A stretch of DNA of 64,000 nt from Pseudomonas fluorescens (GCF_019212185.1 NZ_CP078138.1:3826501-3890500); one strand, 5' to 3'. Shown: positions 27,928 to 36,925, numbered from the stretch's first letter. The notes: generated by a model from the letters alone, not told the origin. Translations and numbers: made by a program.

Positions 27928-28037
27928 GGGGGAACATCCTTGCGCTGAAGGCTCAGCGGGTAATCGGTTGTGCGAGTGCACGGCGTCGGGATGTGCCGGA
28001 TTACATGCCTGTTGGCAAAGGAGTGAGCCGACACAAC

Positions 28038-28067
28038 GCAGCCAGCAGGCGATTGCCTGCTGGCTGC
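28038..28067. terminator. Perfect 13-bp hairpin just after hcp
   Basis: A perfect inverted repeat with 13-base arms (28038-28050 and 28055-28067) and a 4-base loop lies 6 bases beyond the hcp stop, inside the 146 bp hcp-clpV gap, the largest gap in the T6SS gene run. There is no U-tract, so it is probably an mRNA-stabilising or attenuating stem rather than a full terminator. It would help make more Hcp than downstream proteins. Confidence 0.7.
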
Positions 28068-28073
28068 GACCGA

Positions 28074-28565
28074 TCAGCTCGCGCGACGCTCCTGCCAGGA
28101 GTCCGAGTGGCTAATGGTGCCCTCTTTGAAGAGCCAGTTGATCTTCTCGTAACGCAGACTGATCAACTCGTAGGGAACGTGCGCCTCCCTGGATTGTTCC
28201 TTGATGTTTTCCATGGTTTTGTCGATTCGAACCACCTTGACGTTTTCCAGCGTGGTGATTTTTTTGACGACCAATTCACCATTGTTATTGACTTCATATT
28301 CGCGAATCTCAGCGCTTTGAAAGCTTTGACCGGTGGTCACTGCCTGCAACAGGTAATTGCTGGTCTTGTCGACGACCTTGGTGATCTTGAACGGTTCGTG
28401 GGTCCGCTCTCCGGTCAGATGCCCCGTATTGCTATCGGTGGGGATAGAAATGGTGTGGCTGAGGGCGACAACCTCAATGCTGCCTTCGCAACCAATCTTC
28501 CTGACGGGACCATTGAGGACCGCTCCATCTTGATTGGTCAGCCACAGGTAAACCGGATTAGCCAT
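28074..28565 (-). CDS. tssD: T6SS inner-tube protein Hcp
   Basis: 163 aa Hcp-family protein whose hexamers stack into the secreted inner tube. The N-terminus MANPVYLWLTNQDGAVLNG, then EVVALSHTISIPTDSNTG, HEPFKITKVVDKTS and the C-terminal ISLRYEKINWLFKEGTISHSDSW are diagnostic. AGGAG precedes the ATG; the frame is open upstream to 28646 but overlaps the preceding gene. Followed by a strong hairpin, which fits the need for excess Hcp. Confidence 0.97.
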   Translation of the reverse strand: MANPVYLWLTNQDGAVLNGPVRKIGCEGSIEVVALSHTISIPTDSNTGHLTGERTHEPFKITKVVDKTSNYLLQAVTTGQSFQSAEIREYEVNNNGELVVKKITTLENVKVVRIDKTMENIKEQSREAHVPYELISLRYEKINWLFKEGTISHSDSWQERRAS

Positions 28566-28612
28566 GTGAAGCTCCTTTTCTCGAACATATAGGTCGCGTT
28601 CAGCGACAGGGG

Positions 28613-30307
28613 TTAAACGCCCGCCGCCGCAGTGGGCAGCGCGCACGCCCCCACCTCCGGCAGCAGACGAATTTCGACGCGACGGTTGGCCTGGCGCCCC
28701 GCCTCGGTGTCATTGCTGGCGATGGGTTGGCTTTTGCCGAAGCCTTGGATCGCGAAACAGCTGTCGGGCAGATCGCCCATGCGTTGCATCCACTCCCGCA
28801 CGGCGACGGCGCGGGCACGGGACAAGCGAAGGTTGTGTTGGTCGTTGCCAACGGCATCGGTATGCCCGGCAATCACGATCAGCCAGCCGGGCTGCGCCTT
28901 GATCCCGACCAGGGCGTCGATCAGTACCTTGGTTGACTCCGGCTTGAGCTCGGCACTGGCGCTGCTGAACAGCGACAGGCTGTCCAGGCGCACCGTGCGC
29001 GACGCCTTGCGTGTCATGGAGGGCTGACTGTGGTCGGCGATGGTTGCCAGTACCCACTGGCGCAACGGCTCGGCGCTGTACAAACCCAGGCCCAGCGACA
29101 GGGGTTCGCCGTTGCGGTAATAGCGGTTGAGACGCTCGGCATCCTGATGCAGCACGCTCAACGCCTGCTCGCGCAGGGCGAACTCGGGTTGCTCCTTGCG
29201 AGTGGGGACTGCAATGCTGTGGTAATGCCGCAAATCGTCGCTGACCTCGCGCAACAGCTGCTTGTTCTGCCAGGCGGAATTGCCCAGAGCGGCGATGCTG
29301 GCGAGCGCAAACAGCCACAGCGCGACGATTTGCGCCTGATGTTTCGACGAGCTTCGGGCTTGTACCGGCAGCAGGTGCAGCAAAGGATCCGGAAATGACC
29401 AACGGGCCTGTGGACCTGGGGGGACCTCGGCAGCACCGAGTAATCCGGTGCGGGCGCTCAGCCAGCGTTGCCACAAGTTACCCGTGACAGCGGGCATATC
29501 CGGCATCAGGGTGAGTGCACAGGCCACCGGCCGGCCAATGGCATGACGGGGCTCAGGCCCGCAAAAGTGTGCCAGGACATTATCATCCAGCCACGCGTTC
29601 GCGCTGTTGAGCTGGACAATGACCTGCATCCGCTCTGCACGGACGGCGGCATCGCCGCCCTGGCGTTGCCAATCGTCCGTGCCACTGCAAGCCCCGTTCT
29701 CCCGAACAAAGCACTGATTCCCGGCATTTTCCCAACTGAACCAGGGGCCGATGCCCCGCGCCGCCTGCAGATAGGTCACCAGCATCCAGGGCAACGCGAT
29801 GCCACGCTTGCGAATCAACCCCGCCTGATAGTTGAACGTGCGCAGATAGCCGGCCAAAACCCCGGCATCCGTCTGTGCGCTCGGGTTGAGCACCAGCATT
29901 GCACTGAGCTGGCCGCCCCACTGTGGGCGTAGAGCAAGAATGCTCTGCGCCAGATGCGGTAGCTGTTCCGGCTGTGCGACCCGCAGGTAGCAACCCTGAT
30001 CAGTCACGCGCAGTGCAGGTTGGTCCGCTGGCGTCTCGGCAAACAGGTGATCGAGGTCATCGCCACACATCAGCACGACAGGCTGTTTATAGGATGCGGC
30101 TGGCAGTTGCAACGAACCCTCTCCTGCCAACTCCTGGCGCAGTTGCGCATCAAAGCGGGCCTCGCGCTTCCAGGCCAGGACGATCCCGCCCACCACGACC
30201 AGCGCCATCGCGGCGCGGCTCCAGCCCGTTCCAGGCAAGAGTGCGACCAGCAACACCGCCAATGCCCCAGCCCACAACCAGAGGCTTTGTCTGTGTTTGA
30301 GCGTCAT
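28613..30307 (-). CDS. T6SS OmpA-domain membrane protein (TagL-like)
   Basis: 564 aa. Two N-terminal hydrophobic segments (residues ~10-26 and 30-46), a cytoplasmic-type domain of ~280 residues, a third hydrophobic segment (~335-355), and a C-terminal OmpA/MotB peptidoglycan-binding domain (~440-555; GHTDAVGND, NRRVEIRLLP). The layout of two plus one membrane segments around a soluble domain recalls TssM. Probable role: attach the membrane complex to peptidoglycan, as TagL does in E. coli where TssL itself lacks such a domain. tssL here likewise lacks one. It follows tssL by 9 bp and precedes hcp by 47 bp. Confidence 0.85.
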   Translation of the reverse strand: MTLKHRQSLWLWAGALAVLLVALLPGTGWSRAAMALVVVGGIVLAWKREARFDAQLRQELAGEGSLQLPAASYKQPVVLMCGDDLDHLFAETPADQPALRVTDQGCYLRVAQPEQLPHLAQSILALRPQWGGQLSAMLVLNPSAQTDAGVLAGYLRTFNYQAGLIRKRGIALPWMLVTYLQAARGIGPWFSWENAGNQCFVRENGACSGTDDWQRQGGDAAVRAERMQVIVQLNSANAWLDDNVLAHFCGPEPRHAIGRPVACALTLMPDMPAVTGNLWQRWLSARTGLLGAAEVPPGPQARWSFPDPLLHLLPVQARSSSKHQAQIVALWLFALASIAALGNSAWQNKQLLREVSDDLRHYHSIAVPTRKEQPEFALREQALSVLHQDAERLNRYYRNGEPLSLGLGLYSAEPLRQWVLATIADHSQPSMTRKASRTVRLDSLSLFSSASAELKPESTKVLIDALVGIKAQPGWLIVIAGHTDAVGNDQHNLRLSRARAVAVREWMQRMGDLPDSCFAIQGFGKSQPIASNDTEAGRQANRRVEIRLLPEVGACALPTAAAGV

Positions 30308-30316
30308 CGGCTCACC

Positions 30317-31003
30317 TCAGACTTGCGCGGGTGAGAACGAGGCGACCAGGCTACCGAGCCACTGATCCAGCCCCCACCACACACCGACCATCAACAACCC
30401 TGCCACCAGCCCGTGATACCGCGGTGTATCCAGTCTTGAGAACAGGCGTATCCCAGGACCGTTCCTGGACTCTGTAATCAAGGTACGCCCCAGATGCATC
30501 GGGGCGACCCGCGCACTCAAGTCCGCCAGCAATTGCAGGCGCTCGGGATCATCGACCTCGCGATAACGCCCCTGAAAACCCAGCATCAGTACGCGATGAA
30601 ATGCCGTCAGTACCTGCACGTCCGGCGCCGGTTCGCGCAGCACTTCACGCATGTCCTCATAGAGAAACTCACCGGCCTGGTGTCGATTGAAAAAGCGTGC
30701 CTGTAACGGTTCGCTGGCCCAATGAGCATGCGCCTTCGGATCGCCCTTGATGCAACTGAGCAGGGTCTCATCGAGCAACGCGCACTGCGCGTGACTGATA
30801 TGGTCGATGCTGCGTTGAGGCAGGTCAGCCTCCTTGAGCCGCGCCCCTACCTGTTCGACCTGTTCGATACACAGTGCCTTGAAGGCTTCGCTGCCCAGCA
30901 CCGAGGCACCGTTACGCAACTGCAGCACCAGCAGGTAGCTGTCCTGCAGCAACTCGTCGACATCCAGGGTCATTGCCCTGGGTTTTGCAGTTGTCCGATT
31001 CAT
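30317..31003 (-). CDS. tssL: T6SS inner-membrane protein TssL (DotU/IcmH)
   Basis: 228 aa. Cytoplasmic helical DotU domain (features LLQDSYLLVLQLRNG, HAQCALLDETLLS, REVDDPERLQLLADLSAR) followed by a single C-terminal membrane segment (~residues 200-222) with a short tail. No peptidoglycan-binding domain, which the next gene supplies. The ATG overlaps the tssK stop by 4 bp. It binds TssM and the baseplate through TssK. Confidence 0.95.
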   Translation of the reverse strand: MNRTTAKPRAMTLDVDELLQDSYLLVLQLRNGASVLGSEAFKALCIEQVEQVGARLKEADLPQRSIDHISHAQCALLDETLLSCIKGDPKAHAHWASEPLQARFFNRHQAGEFLYEDMREVLREPAPDVQVLTAFHRVLMLGFQGRYREVDDPERLQLLADLSARVAPMHLGRTLITESRNGPGIRLFSRLDTPRYHGLVAGLLMVGVWWGLDQWLGSLVASFSPAQV

Positions 31004-32355
31004 GAGCGCAACACCGCGAAAAGTTCGAGTTGGACGTCGCCCAGGGTGCTCGGAACATAGAAGGCACAGGTTCCCGAAGCCAACATGGCCTGGCCTTTTT
31101 CGTGAGCGAGATCGAGGGCGAAGTACTGGTTTTCCAGGCGCAGCGGAATCGCCGCCGGGACATGGCTGAGCGATTGCAAAGGCACGCCGTGGAGGGCCGC
31201 ATTGATCAGTTGATTGACATCATCCGGACTGCCGATCTTGCACAGCTGCGGGAACTGGCTTTGCAACTGCGCAGCGGACAACCGACTGCGAACCGACAGA
31301 TAGAAATCGGCGCCGTCGGGCTCGCGCAGTCGATCATCTTCAAGCTTGACCTTCCAGCGATTGCTCCCGTCAGCTTCCAGCATCAGCGCAATGACCCGCG
31401 ATGGCAGGCTCGCTTCGAGCAGAGTGGAAATCAGCCGCATGAGCGGCGGAAAAACCACGTCCAGTTGCTGGTGCTGATACCCCGGAATTTGCTCTATATC
31501 GTGTTCAAGGGAAAAGGTGAGCAGGCTGCCAGCCAGTTTTGTCAGCTCGAGATAAACCTGCTCGGGATGTCTCATGGGCCAGGCCTTGAGGTCCGCGAGC
31601 AGTGGTTGGTAGGTGTTCAAGGCATTGAGCAGCCAGAACAGCGACACATCGGCGACCGCGAAGTCGGCCATGCGCTGGTTGCTTTCGCGGCGCATGCCCA
31701 TCAAGCGCTGGCGTTTGGCGGACAGTTGGGTCAATAGATTGTCCAGTTGCGTCAACAGTCCGGGATGTGCGGAAAAACTCAGGAGCGGCGGTACATACGC
31801 AGCGTCCAGGGACCATCCTTCCTGCCCGTCACGCTGCAGGCGCGCGATTGGGCAGGTCAGGTAGTCACCATTTTCATCGTGACCGAATCGCAGACTCAGC
31901 ACATGCTCGAGCACGCCGACTGACTGCTGTTCATCACCGTAAATGTCCTGAACCTGCCGCCAATCCTGACGATAGCGGGTCGGTCGCTGGGCCGTGTCGG
32001 CGTCAAACAGGCAGTTGTTGCCGTTGGCCTGCTCCAATGGCAGGGCCAACACCACCGTTGCCTCCTTGCGGTCTGCAGGCAGCAGTCGCGCCAGCTCCAG
32101 GCCATCAGGCAGCCGATCGACTTGATGGCTATCGATCAATGTGCCATCCGGCATGCGGACCCGCAGCAACGTCGCCTTGAGTTTGCCCAGGCGCAAGGCT
32201 TCGGGGTCAAAATCCACGGCCTGCACCCCCCAAGGGTGCACCAGGGAAAGATGGGCCAACTGCTCATTGGCCCAGGCCTCCCAACGTGCCTGTTGCTGGA
32301 ACTGCTGCGGAGACAGCAAAGCCCCCGCTGCCCACAAGGGGCGGTCGATTTTCAT
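31000..32355 (-). CDS. tssK: T6SS baseplate protein TssK
   Basis: 451 aa trimeric baseplate adaptor linking the wedges to TssL/TssM. The N-terminus KIDRPLWAAGALLSPQQFQQQ is the family hallmark (RPLW..G.LL.PQHFQ). The ATG at 32355 gives this start; an in-frame TTG at 32373 is less likely. Overlaps tssL by 4 bp and follows tssC by 40 bp. Confidence 0.95.
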   Translation of the reverse strand: MKIDRPLWAAGALLSPQQFQQQARWEAWANEQLAHLSLVHPWGVQAVDFDPEALRLGKLKATLLRVRMPDGTLIDSHQVDRLPDGLELARLLPADRKEATVVLALPLEQANGNNCLFDADTAQRPTRYRQDWRQVQDIYGDEQQSVGVLEHVLSLRFGHDENGDYLTCPIARLQRDGQEGWSLDAAYVPPLLSFSAHPGLLTQLDNLLTQLSAKRQRLMGMRRESNQRMADFAVADVSLFWLLNALNTYQPLLADLKAWPMRHPEQVYLELTKLAGSLLTFSLEHDIEQIPGYQHQQLDVVFPPLMRLISTLLEASLPSRVIALMLEADGSNRWKVKLEDDRLREPDGADFYLSVRSRLSAAQLQSQFPQLCKIGSPDDVNQLINAALHGVPLQSLSHVPAAIPLRLENQYFALDLAHEKGQAMLASGTCAFYVPSTLGDVQLELFAVLRS

Positions 32356-32395
32356 GTATGCGTTTCCCTGCAAATTGGCATGCTGCTCAGGTGAC

Positions 32396-33928
32396 TCAGG
32401 CCTTGGCCTTGGGCATCTGGGAGACCAGCGACAAGTTGACGTCCATGCCCTCCACCTGGAAGTGCGGCACGGCGAACAGCTTGATGCGGAAAAAACCAGG
32501 GTTGTCCTCTATATCCTCGACCTCGACCTTCGCTTCACGCAGTGGGTGTGAAGCCCGCAGGTCATCACCCGGGTTGGTCATTTCGGTGACTAGCCCCCGT
32601 ATCCACTTGTTCAACTCCAACTCAAGCAAACGACGGTCCTTGGTCGTACCAATGTTTTCGCGCTGAATCAGTTTCATGTAGTGGGCAATGCGCGACAGCA
32701 GGAGGATGTAAGGCAGGCGCGAGTTGATCCGGCTATTGGCAGTGGCATCTGCCGCGTCATACAGCGCGGGCTTCTGTGCCGAGTTGGCAGAGAAAAAGCA
32801 GGCGTAGTCGCGATTCTTGTAATAGGAGAGAGGGATGAAGCCGAGGTTGGCGAACTCGAATTCTCGCGTTTCCGGAATCATCACCTCTGATGGGATTTTC
32901 ACCTGATTACCGGTGCCCAGATCGTACAGATGGATTGGCAGGTCAGTGACCGCACCACCCGCCTGCGGCCCGCGAATCTGCACGCACCAGCCATTGGCAA
33001 TGAAACTCTTGACCATATTGGCGGCGAACGCATAAGAAGCGTTGGTCCACAGGTATTTGTCGTGGTCGGGCCCTTTGACGTTTTCGATGTAATTGAAGTT
33101 GCGCACCGGCATCGTATCCGGGCCGTAAGGCAAACGGCCCAAGACCCGTGGCATCAGCAAGCCGATGTAGCGCGCGTCGTCGCTCTCGCGAAACGATTTC
33201 CACTTGATGTACTCGGCGCGATCAAAGTAGTTGCCGATGTCCTTGATCGCGGCCACTTCTTCCATCGACTCCTTGCCAAAGAAAGCCGGACCGACCGAAC
33301 CGATAAAAGGCATGTGCGCCGCAGCACACACTTTGGAGAGGTTGCGCAGCAGCGCTATGTCCTGGGGATTGCGGTCGAACTCGAAGTTGGATATAGCCGC
33401 AGCAATCGGCTCGCCACCCGGCGTATCGTATTCCTGGATGTAGGTATGCAGGTACAAACCGCTTTGGGCAATCTCCGGTGCGTCATCGAAATCCTGAACC
33501 AGATGGTTTTTGCTGATATCCAGCAGTTCGATACACACGTTATGGCGGAAATCGGTTTGATCAATCAGCGACTTGACTCCGCGCCAGGTAGATTCAACTC
33601 GCTGAAAATCCGGATGATGCAACACCGCATCGAGTTGGCGACTGATCTGTGCATCCAGCGCTGCAATGTGCTCATCCAACAGGGCCCGATCCAGGCGCTC
33701 AACCTTTTGCGAGGATTGTTGGAGCAACTTCAGAAAGACATTGACCGCTGCCGTTACACGTTCATCGGCAGTCGCTTCCGCGAGCCCTTCCACGCTCTGA
33801 AAGTTGTCGATACCGGCCAATGATTCGACCGGACTCAAATTGATTTTTCCAAATAATCCGGCGTATACACTTTTCTCGGACAACACTGTAGTGCCGCGCG
33901 ATTGCACGTTTGAATTTTCCGGGGACAT
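32396..33928 (-). CDS. tssC: T6SS sheath large subunit TssC (VipB)
   Basis: 510 aa contractile-sheath subunit. Recognisable blocks include LDAQISRQLDAVLHHPDFQRVESTWRG (~residues 90-116), the acidic DFDDAPEIAQSGLY, the PFIGSVGPAFFGKESMEE block, GRLPYGP, and the C-terminal PGFFRIKLFAVPHFQVEGMDVNLSLVS. AAGGAAG precedes the ATG, 34 bp after tssB, the invariant gene partner. Confidence 0.97.
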   Translation of the reverse strand: MSPENSNVQSRGTTVLSEKSVYAGLFGKINLSPVESLAGIDNFQSVEGLAEATADERVTAAVNVFLKLLQQSSQKVERLDRALLDEHIAALDAQISRQLDAVLHHPDFQRVESTWRGVKSLIDQTDFRHNVCIELLDISKNHLVQDFDDAPEIAQSGLYLHTYIQEYDTPGGEPIAAAISNFEFDRNPQDIALLRNLSKVCAAAHMPFIGSVGPAFFGKESMEEVAAIKDIGNYFDRAEYIKWKSFRESDDARYIGLLMPRVLGRLPYGPDTMPVRNFNYIENVKGPDHDKYLWTNASYAFAANMVKSFIANGWCVQIRGPQAGGAVTDLPIHLYDLGTGNQVKIPSEVMIPETREFEFANLGFIPLSYYKNRDYACFFSANSAQKPALYDAADATANSRINSRLPYILLLSRIAHYMKLIQRENIGTTKDRRLLELELNKWIRGLVTEMTNPGDDLRASHPLREAKVEVEDIEDNPGFFRIKLFAVPHFQVEGMDVNLSLVSQMPKAKA

Positions 33929-33962
33929 TGCGATAACTTCCTTTTAGACGAACCGACTTGAA

Positions 33963-34466
33963 TTAGTTAACTTGCGCAGGTGCCAGGGCGGCCAGTTCAG
34001 CGCGCAATTCGTCACTCAGCGCATCATCCTTGAGGATGCGTTCCAACTCGTAGCGAAAGGTCGCGTTGTCCAGAAGATTGGACTTGAGATCGCGCAATAG
34101 GTTACGCATGGCTAATAAAGCGCGAAGTTGCGGAATTTGCCGAGCCACTTGTTCCGGCTCGAAATCCTTCATGCACTGAAAGCTTAACTCAACCGCGGTC
34201 TCGGCCCTGCCCTCCCCCCGCACATCGTCCACGGCGAATTTCAAGGCAGGCGAAAATTCGGCCAGCACGCTATCGAAGTTATTCCGATTGACGCCAATTT
34301 TGCTCCGCTCGGACAGTGCACGCTGCTCGCGACCATTGCTGTAATCGCCCATGACCATCAACTTCAAGGGCAATTCGATTGATTTTTTTGCACCTCCGGT
34401 GTGCAAGTCGAGCTTTATGTTAACCCGCGCCTTGGGCACTTCATTTTGAAAGCTATTCGAAGCCAT
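33963..34466 (-). CDS. tssB: T6SS sheath small subunit TssB (VipA)
   Basis: 167 aa sheath subunit. Features: PKARVNIKLDLHTGGAKKSIELPLKLMVMGDYS near the N-terminus, then a DDVRGEG and LRDLKSNLLDNATFR segment. AAGGAGGAG six bases before the ATG is a very strong ribosome site. First gene of the T6SS run; the promoter should lie in the ~500 bp upstream gap. Confidence 0.96.
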   Translation of the reverse strand: MASNSFQNEVPKARVNIKLDLHTGGAKKSIELPLKLMVMGDYSNGREQRALSERSKIGVNRNNFDSVLAEFSPALKFAVDDVRGEGRAETAVELSFQCMKDFEPEQVARQIPQLRALLAMRNLLRDLKSNLLDNATFRYELERILKDDALSDELRAELAALAPAQVN

Positions 34467-34965
34467 AACTCCTCCTTAAATTACAGTAGTGCCGTTTATC
34501 TCAACACTGAGGTACCGGTTAAATCTCAACAATACCTCGACACAATTAAGTCGTAAAAAGCTCGACTCACAATTGATTCCTGAACGAACCAGCACCCACG
34601 ACAGAGCACCTATTCGGCCAAGGACCAAACAAGAGTGGACTATCCCACGGCAAGTTTCTATACCGCCCCATCACTATAGGAAGCGTCCCACAAACGTTGC
34701 AGAACGAAACTACAAAAACCGTGGCTTATTGAAGACAGGCACTACATATTGTTATTTTTTCTGACTAAAAAGTTTCAAAATCATGACAGTACAAACCTTG
34801 AAAAACATCAAGCACTCAGATTTCCTGAATGACTTCAAGATATTTTAATGGGACGTTTATGCCATTATTGAGGCCAATATTAAACCGTTGGCCTAGAGGA
34901 GTGATCTCTTACGCCAACGGTAGCTCGGAGAGGCAGGGACTTAAATGTCCAGAATGACCTTGCCC
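34467..34965. promoter_or_regulatory. T6SS operon leader/promoter region without a credible gene
   Basis: A 499 bp gap, AT-richer than the flanks, between tssB and the reductase gene. It holds two direct repeats close to tssB (34494-34506 and 34518-34531; on the minus strand TGTTGAGAT followed by a short A/T stretch and AAC) about 25 bp apart, and a hairpin at 34885-34920 serving the reductase gene. I could not find a convincing -24/-12 or -35/-10 promoter by eye. A 91-codon rightward frame inside it has no family resemblance and is not called. Confidence 0.5.
34885..34920 (-). terminator. Probable terminator of the reductase gene
   Basis: Inverted repeat with 8-base arms, 34885-34892 (CCGTTGGC) and 34913-34920 (GCCAACGG), with a weaker AGAG/CTCT pairing inside the loop, followed on the minus strand by TTTAAT. 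It lies 45 bp downstream of the reductase stop. The T-tract is short, so termination may be partial. Confidence 0.5.
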
Positions 34966-35523
34966 TCACACCTTCTTGTGCTGCTCCACCCACCCCGCAA
35001 ATGCATCGATAAAGCTCTGCAAGAACGGCTGAACCTTATCCGACAGCTTGCCCGACTCATCAAAAAACGTCCCTGCCCCACCCAGATAAGCTTCCGGCTG
35101 CTGCAGGCACGGGACGTTGAGGAATACCAGGGACTGGCGCAGATGGTGGTTGGCGCCGAAACCGCCGACGGCGCCCGGAGAAACGCTGATCACCGCACCG
35201 GGCTTGCCGCTCCAGGCGCTTTTGCCGTAGGGCCGGGAGCCAACGTCGATGGCGTTTTTCAAAGGCGCCGGCACTGAGCGGTTGTATTCGGGGGTGACGA
35301 ACAGCACTGCGTCGGATGAACGTACCTGCTCGCGGAAAGTGCTGTAGGCTGCCGGCGGTGTTTCGTCGATGTCTTCGTTATAGAGCGGCAGGTCGCCGAT
35401 CTCGACGATGTTCAGCTTCAGGGTGGCCGGGGCCAGTTCCGCCAGCGCCAGGGCAACCTTGCGGTTAATCGACTGTTTTCGCAGGCTGCCTACCAGGACA
35501 GCGACCGTATGGACCTTGCTCAT
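34966..35523 (-). CDS. chrR: NAD(P)H-dependent FMN/quinone reductase, ChrR-like
   Basis: 185 aa flavodoxin-fold reductase. Flavin-binding motifs GSLRKQSINRKVA (residues ~12-24) and TPEYNRSVPAPLKNAIDVGSRP (~77-98) are visible, as is SGKPGAVISVSPGAVGGFGA. The whole length resembles remembered P. putida ChrR, a class that reduces quinones in two-electron steps and chromate incidentally. It protects against redox stress rather than being part of the T6SS. It reads towards the T6SS promoter region and is followed by a hairpin. Confidence 0.88.
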   Translation of the reverse strand: MSKVHTVAVLVGSLRKQSINRKVALALAELAPATLKLNIVEIGDLPLYNEDIDETPPAAYSTFREQVRSSDAVLFVTPEYNRSVPAPLKNAIDVGSRPYGKSAWSGKPGAVISVSPGAVGGFGANHHLRQSLVFLNVPCLQQPEAYLGGAGTFFDESGKLSDKVQPFLQSFIDAFAGWVEQHKKV

Positions 35524-35706
35524 GGGAATTCCCGACTATCTGGCTAAAGGAGCTTGTAGTTATAGATGATCCACGGGCAGTGCAGCGGGTTTGGCTCGGG
35601 CAATCACGGCAATTCACTATTTTTTTCCGGAAGGAAAACTTCCCACGCTTGACGACGGTCTACTGAACCGCAAATTGAATGACTTATTCCCAGAGGTTCT
35701 AAGCAG

Positions 35707-35943
35707 ATGGCAGCAGTACTCGTCGGACAATTCCATGCAAGAGACGCGCAGGGCCGCGTCTACTCGGTGCATGAGTTCCAGGAATCCACCCCAGCGGTCG
35801 ACAGTTTCGGCGGATCCGCACCGGTCATGACCTACAAATTGGCGATCGGAGACCGGGTCAATAAAGTCGATGACAACCAGTTCGTGCTGGTACAAACAGG
35901 CGTCACGCTGATTCGCGAACCCGAATCCGTGGTCAGCGCCTGA
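35707..35943 (+). CDS. Small conserved protein of unknown function
   Basis: 78 aa, with AGAGG upstream of the ATG. Residues ~17-45 (GRVYSVHEFQESTPA) and the end (VNKVDDNQFVLVQTGVTLIRE) resemble short uncharacterised proteins common in pseudomonads. No membrane segment, cysteine pair or known motif. Divergent from the reductase gene. Probably a real gene because of its codon usage and ribosome site; no function can be assigned. Confidence 0.65.
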   Translation: MAAVLVGQFHARDAQGRVYSVHEFQESTPAVDSFGGSAPVMTYKLAIGDRVNKVDDNQFVLVQTGVTLIREPESVVSA

Positions 35944-36031
35944 GTAATTCCACGACCCGTTGGAGTCATGGTTGCGGACTTGGGTTAGGATTCAGCCACT
36001 ACCCCTCACCCGCTGAACATGGACTTCACGC

Positions 36032-36925
36032 ATGCGTCTACGCCATATCGAAGTGATCCAGGCGCTCCTGCAAACCGCTCACGTGGGTACCGCAGCCGAG
36101 ATGTTGCAACTGCCGGTGACCGAGATCGAGAGGGTATTGCGCGAGGCCGAGGATCAACTCGGCTTCATGCTATTCGCCAGTGTTCGCGGGCGCTTGCAGG
36201 CCACGCGTGAGGCGCGGTTGTTGCAGGTGCAGATCGCCAACGTCTATAGCGCGTTCGAACCTGTGCAACGCCTGGCTGAAAGCCTGCGCCAGTACCACGC
36301 GCCGCCATTGCGAGTGATTGGCACGCCGCCCCTGGCGTATCAACTGCTGCCGCAGGCTATTGCCAGTTTGCGCCGGCGCTTCCCCGATATGCCCTGCTCT
36401 CTGCAGAGCCAGCCCACCGCCGACATCGTCAGGAGCCTGTTGCTGCGCGAAAGCGACTTGGGATTGAGCCTGCACGACCCCGAACACAGTGACATCCAAT
36501 GCCAGGTGCTGGCCCAGGGCAAGCTGCAACTGCTGGCGCCCCACGGCTGGCTGCAACCGCGACAGAAGTACATCTCGGCCCAAGACCTGGCCGGCCAGGC
36601 GCTGGTCGGGCTGGAAGGCCATGACCCATTGAGTGTGCTGTTCGACAGCAAGCTACAAGCGTTGCGCCCTGCGCCCGTGGTGCAGACCCGGGTGCAGACC
36701 CACCAGATGATGCGCAGTATGGTCGAGGCCGGTGAAGGCCTGGCGATTGTCGATCCGTTTACCGCCCTTGGCGCCAAGGCGTCCGGACTGGATGTGTGCC
36801 CGGTGTCGCCGGCGGTGCCGATCAGTCTTTACGCCCTGAGCCTGAAGAATGTTGAGCCAACAACGGCGCAGGAAGCGCTGCTGGAGATCATCACGACGAA
36901 CGCCCAGGCACTGTTGCAGGGTTGA
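36032..36925 (+). CDS. LysR-family transcriptional regulator
   Basis: 297 aa. N-terminal winged helix-turn-helix (residues ~1-60: RLRHIEVIQALLQTAHVGTAAEML), a linker helix and the two-lobed effector-binding domain from ~90. The HTH is somewhat atypical, with PVTEIERVLREAEDQLGFMLF in place of the usual SQPAVS recognition pattern. Target genes are unknown; it converges with and overlaps the GNAT gene by 35 bp. Regulating ldcA or the acetyltransferase is possible but not shown. Confidence 0.87.
   Translation: MRLRHIEVIQALLQTAHVGTAAEMLQLPVTEIERVLREAEDQLGFMLFASVRGRLQATREARLLQVQIANVYSAFEPVQRLAESLRQYHAPPLRVIGTPPLAYQLLPQAIASLRRRFPDMPCSLQSQPTADIVRSLLLRESDLGLSLHDPEHSDIQCQVLAQGKLQLLAPHGWLQPRQKYISAQDLAGQALVGLEGHDPLSVLFDSKLQALRPAPVVQTRVQTHQMMRSMVEAGEGLAIVDPFTALGAKASGLDVCPVSPAVPISLYALSLKNVEPTTAQEALLEIITTNAQALLQG

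Noticed and set aside
34489..34764. 91-codon rightward frame in the tssB upstream gap
   Set aside because: Low-complexity composition rich in Arg, Thr and Pro, no family resemblance and no clear ribosome site; it lies over the putative promoter.
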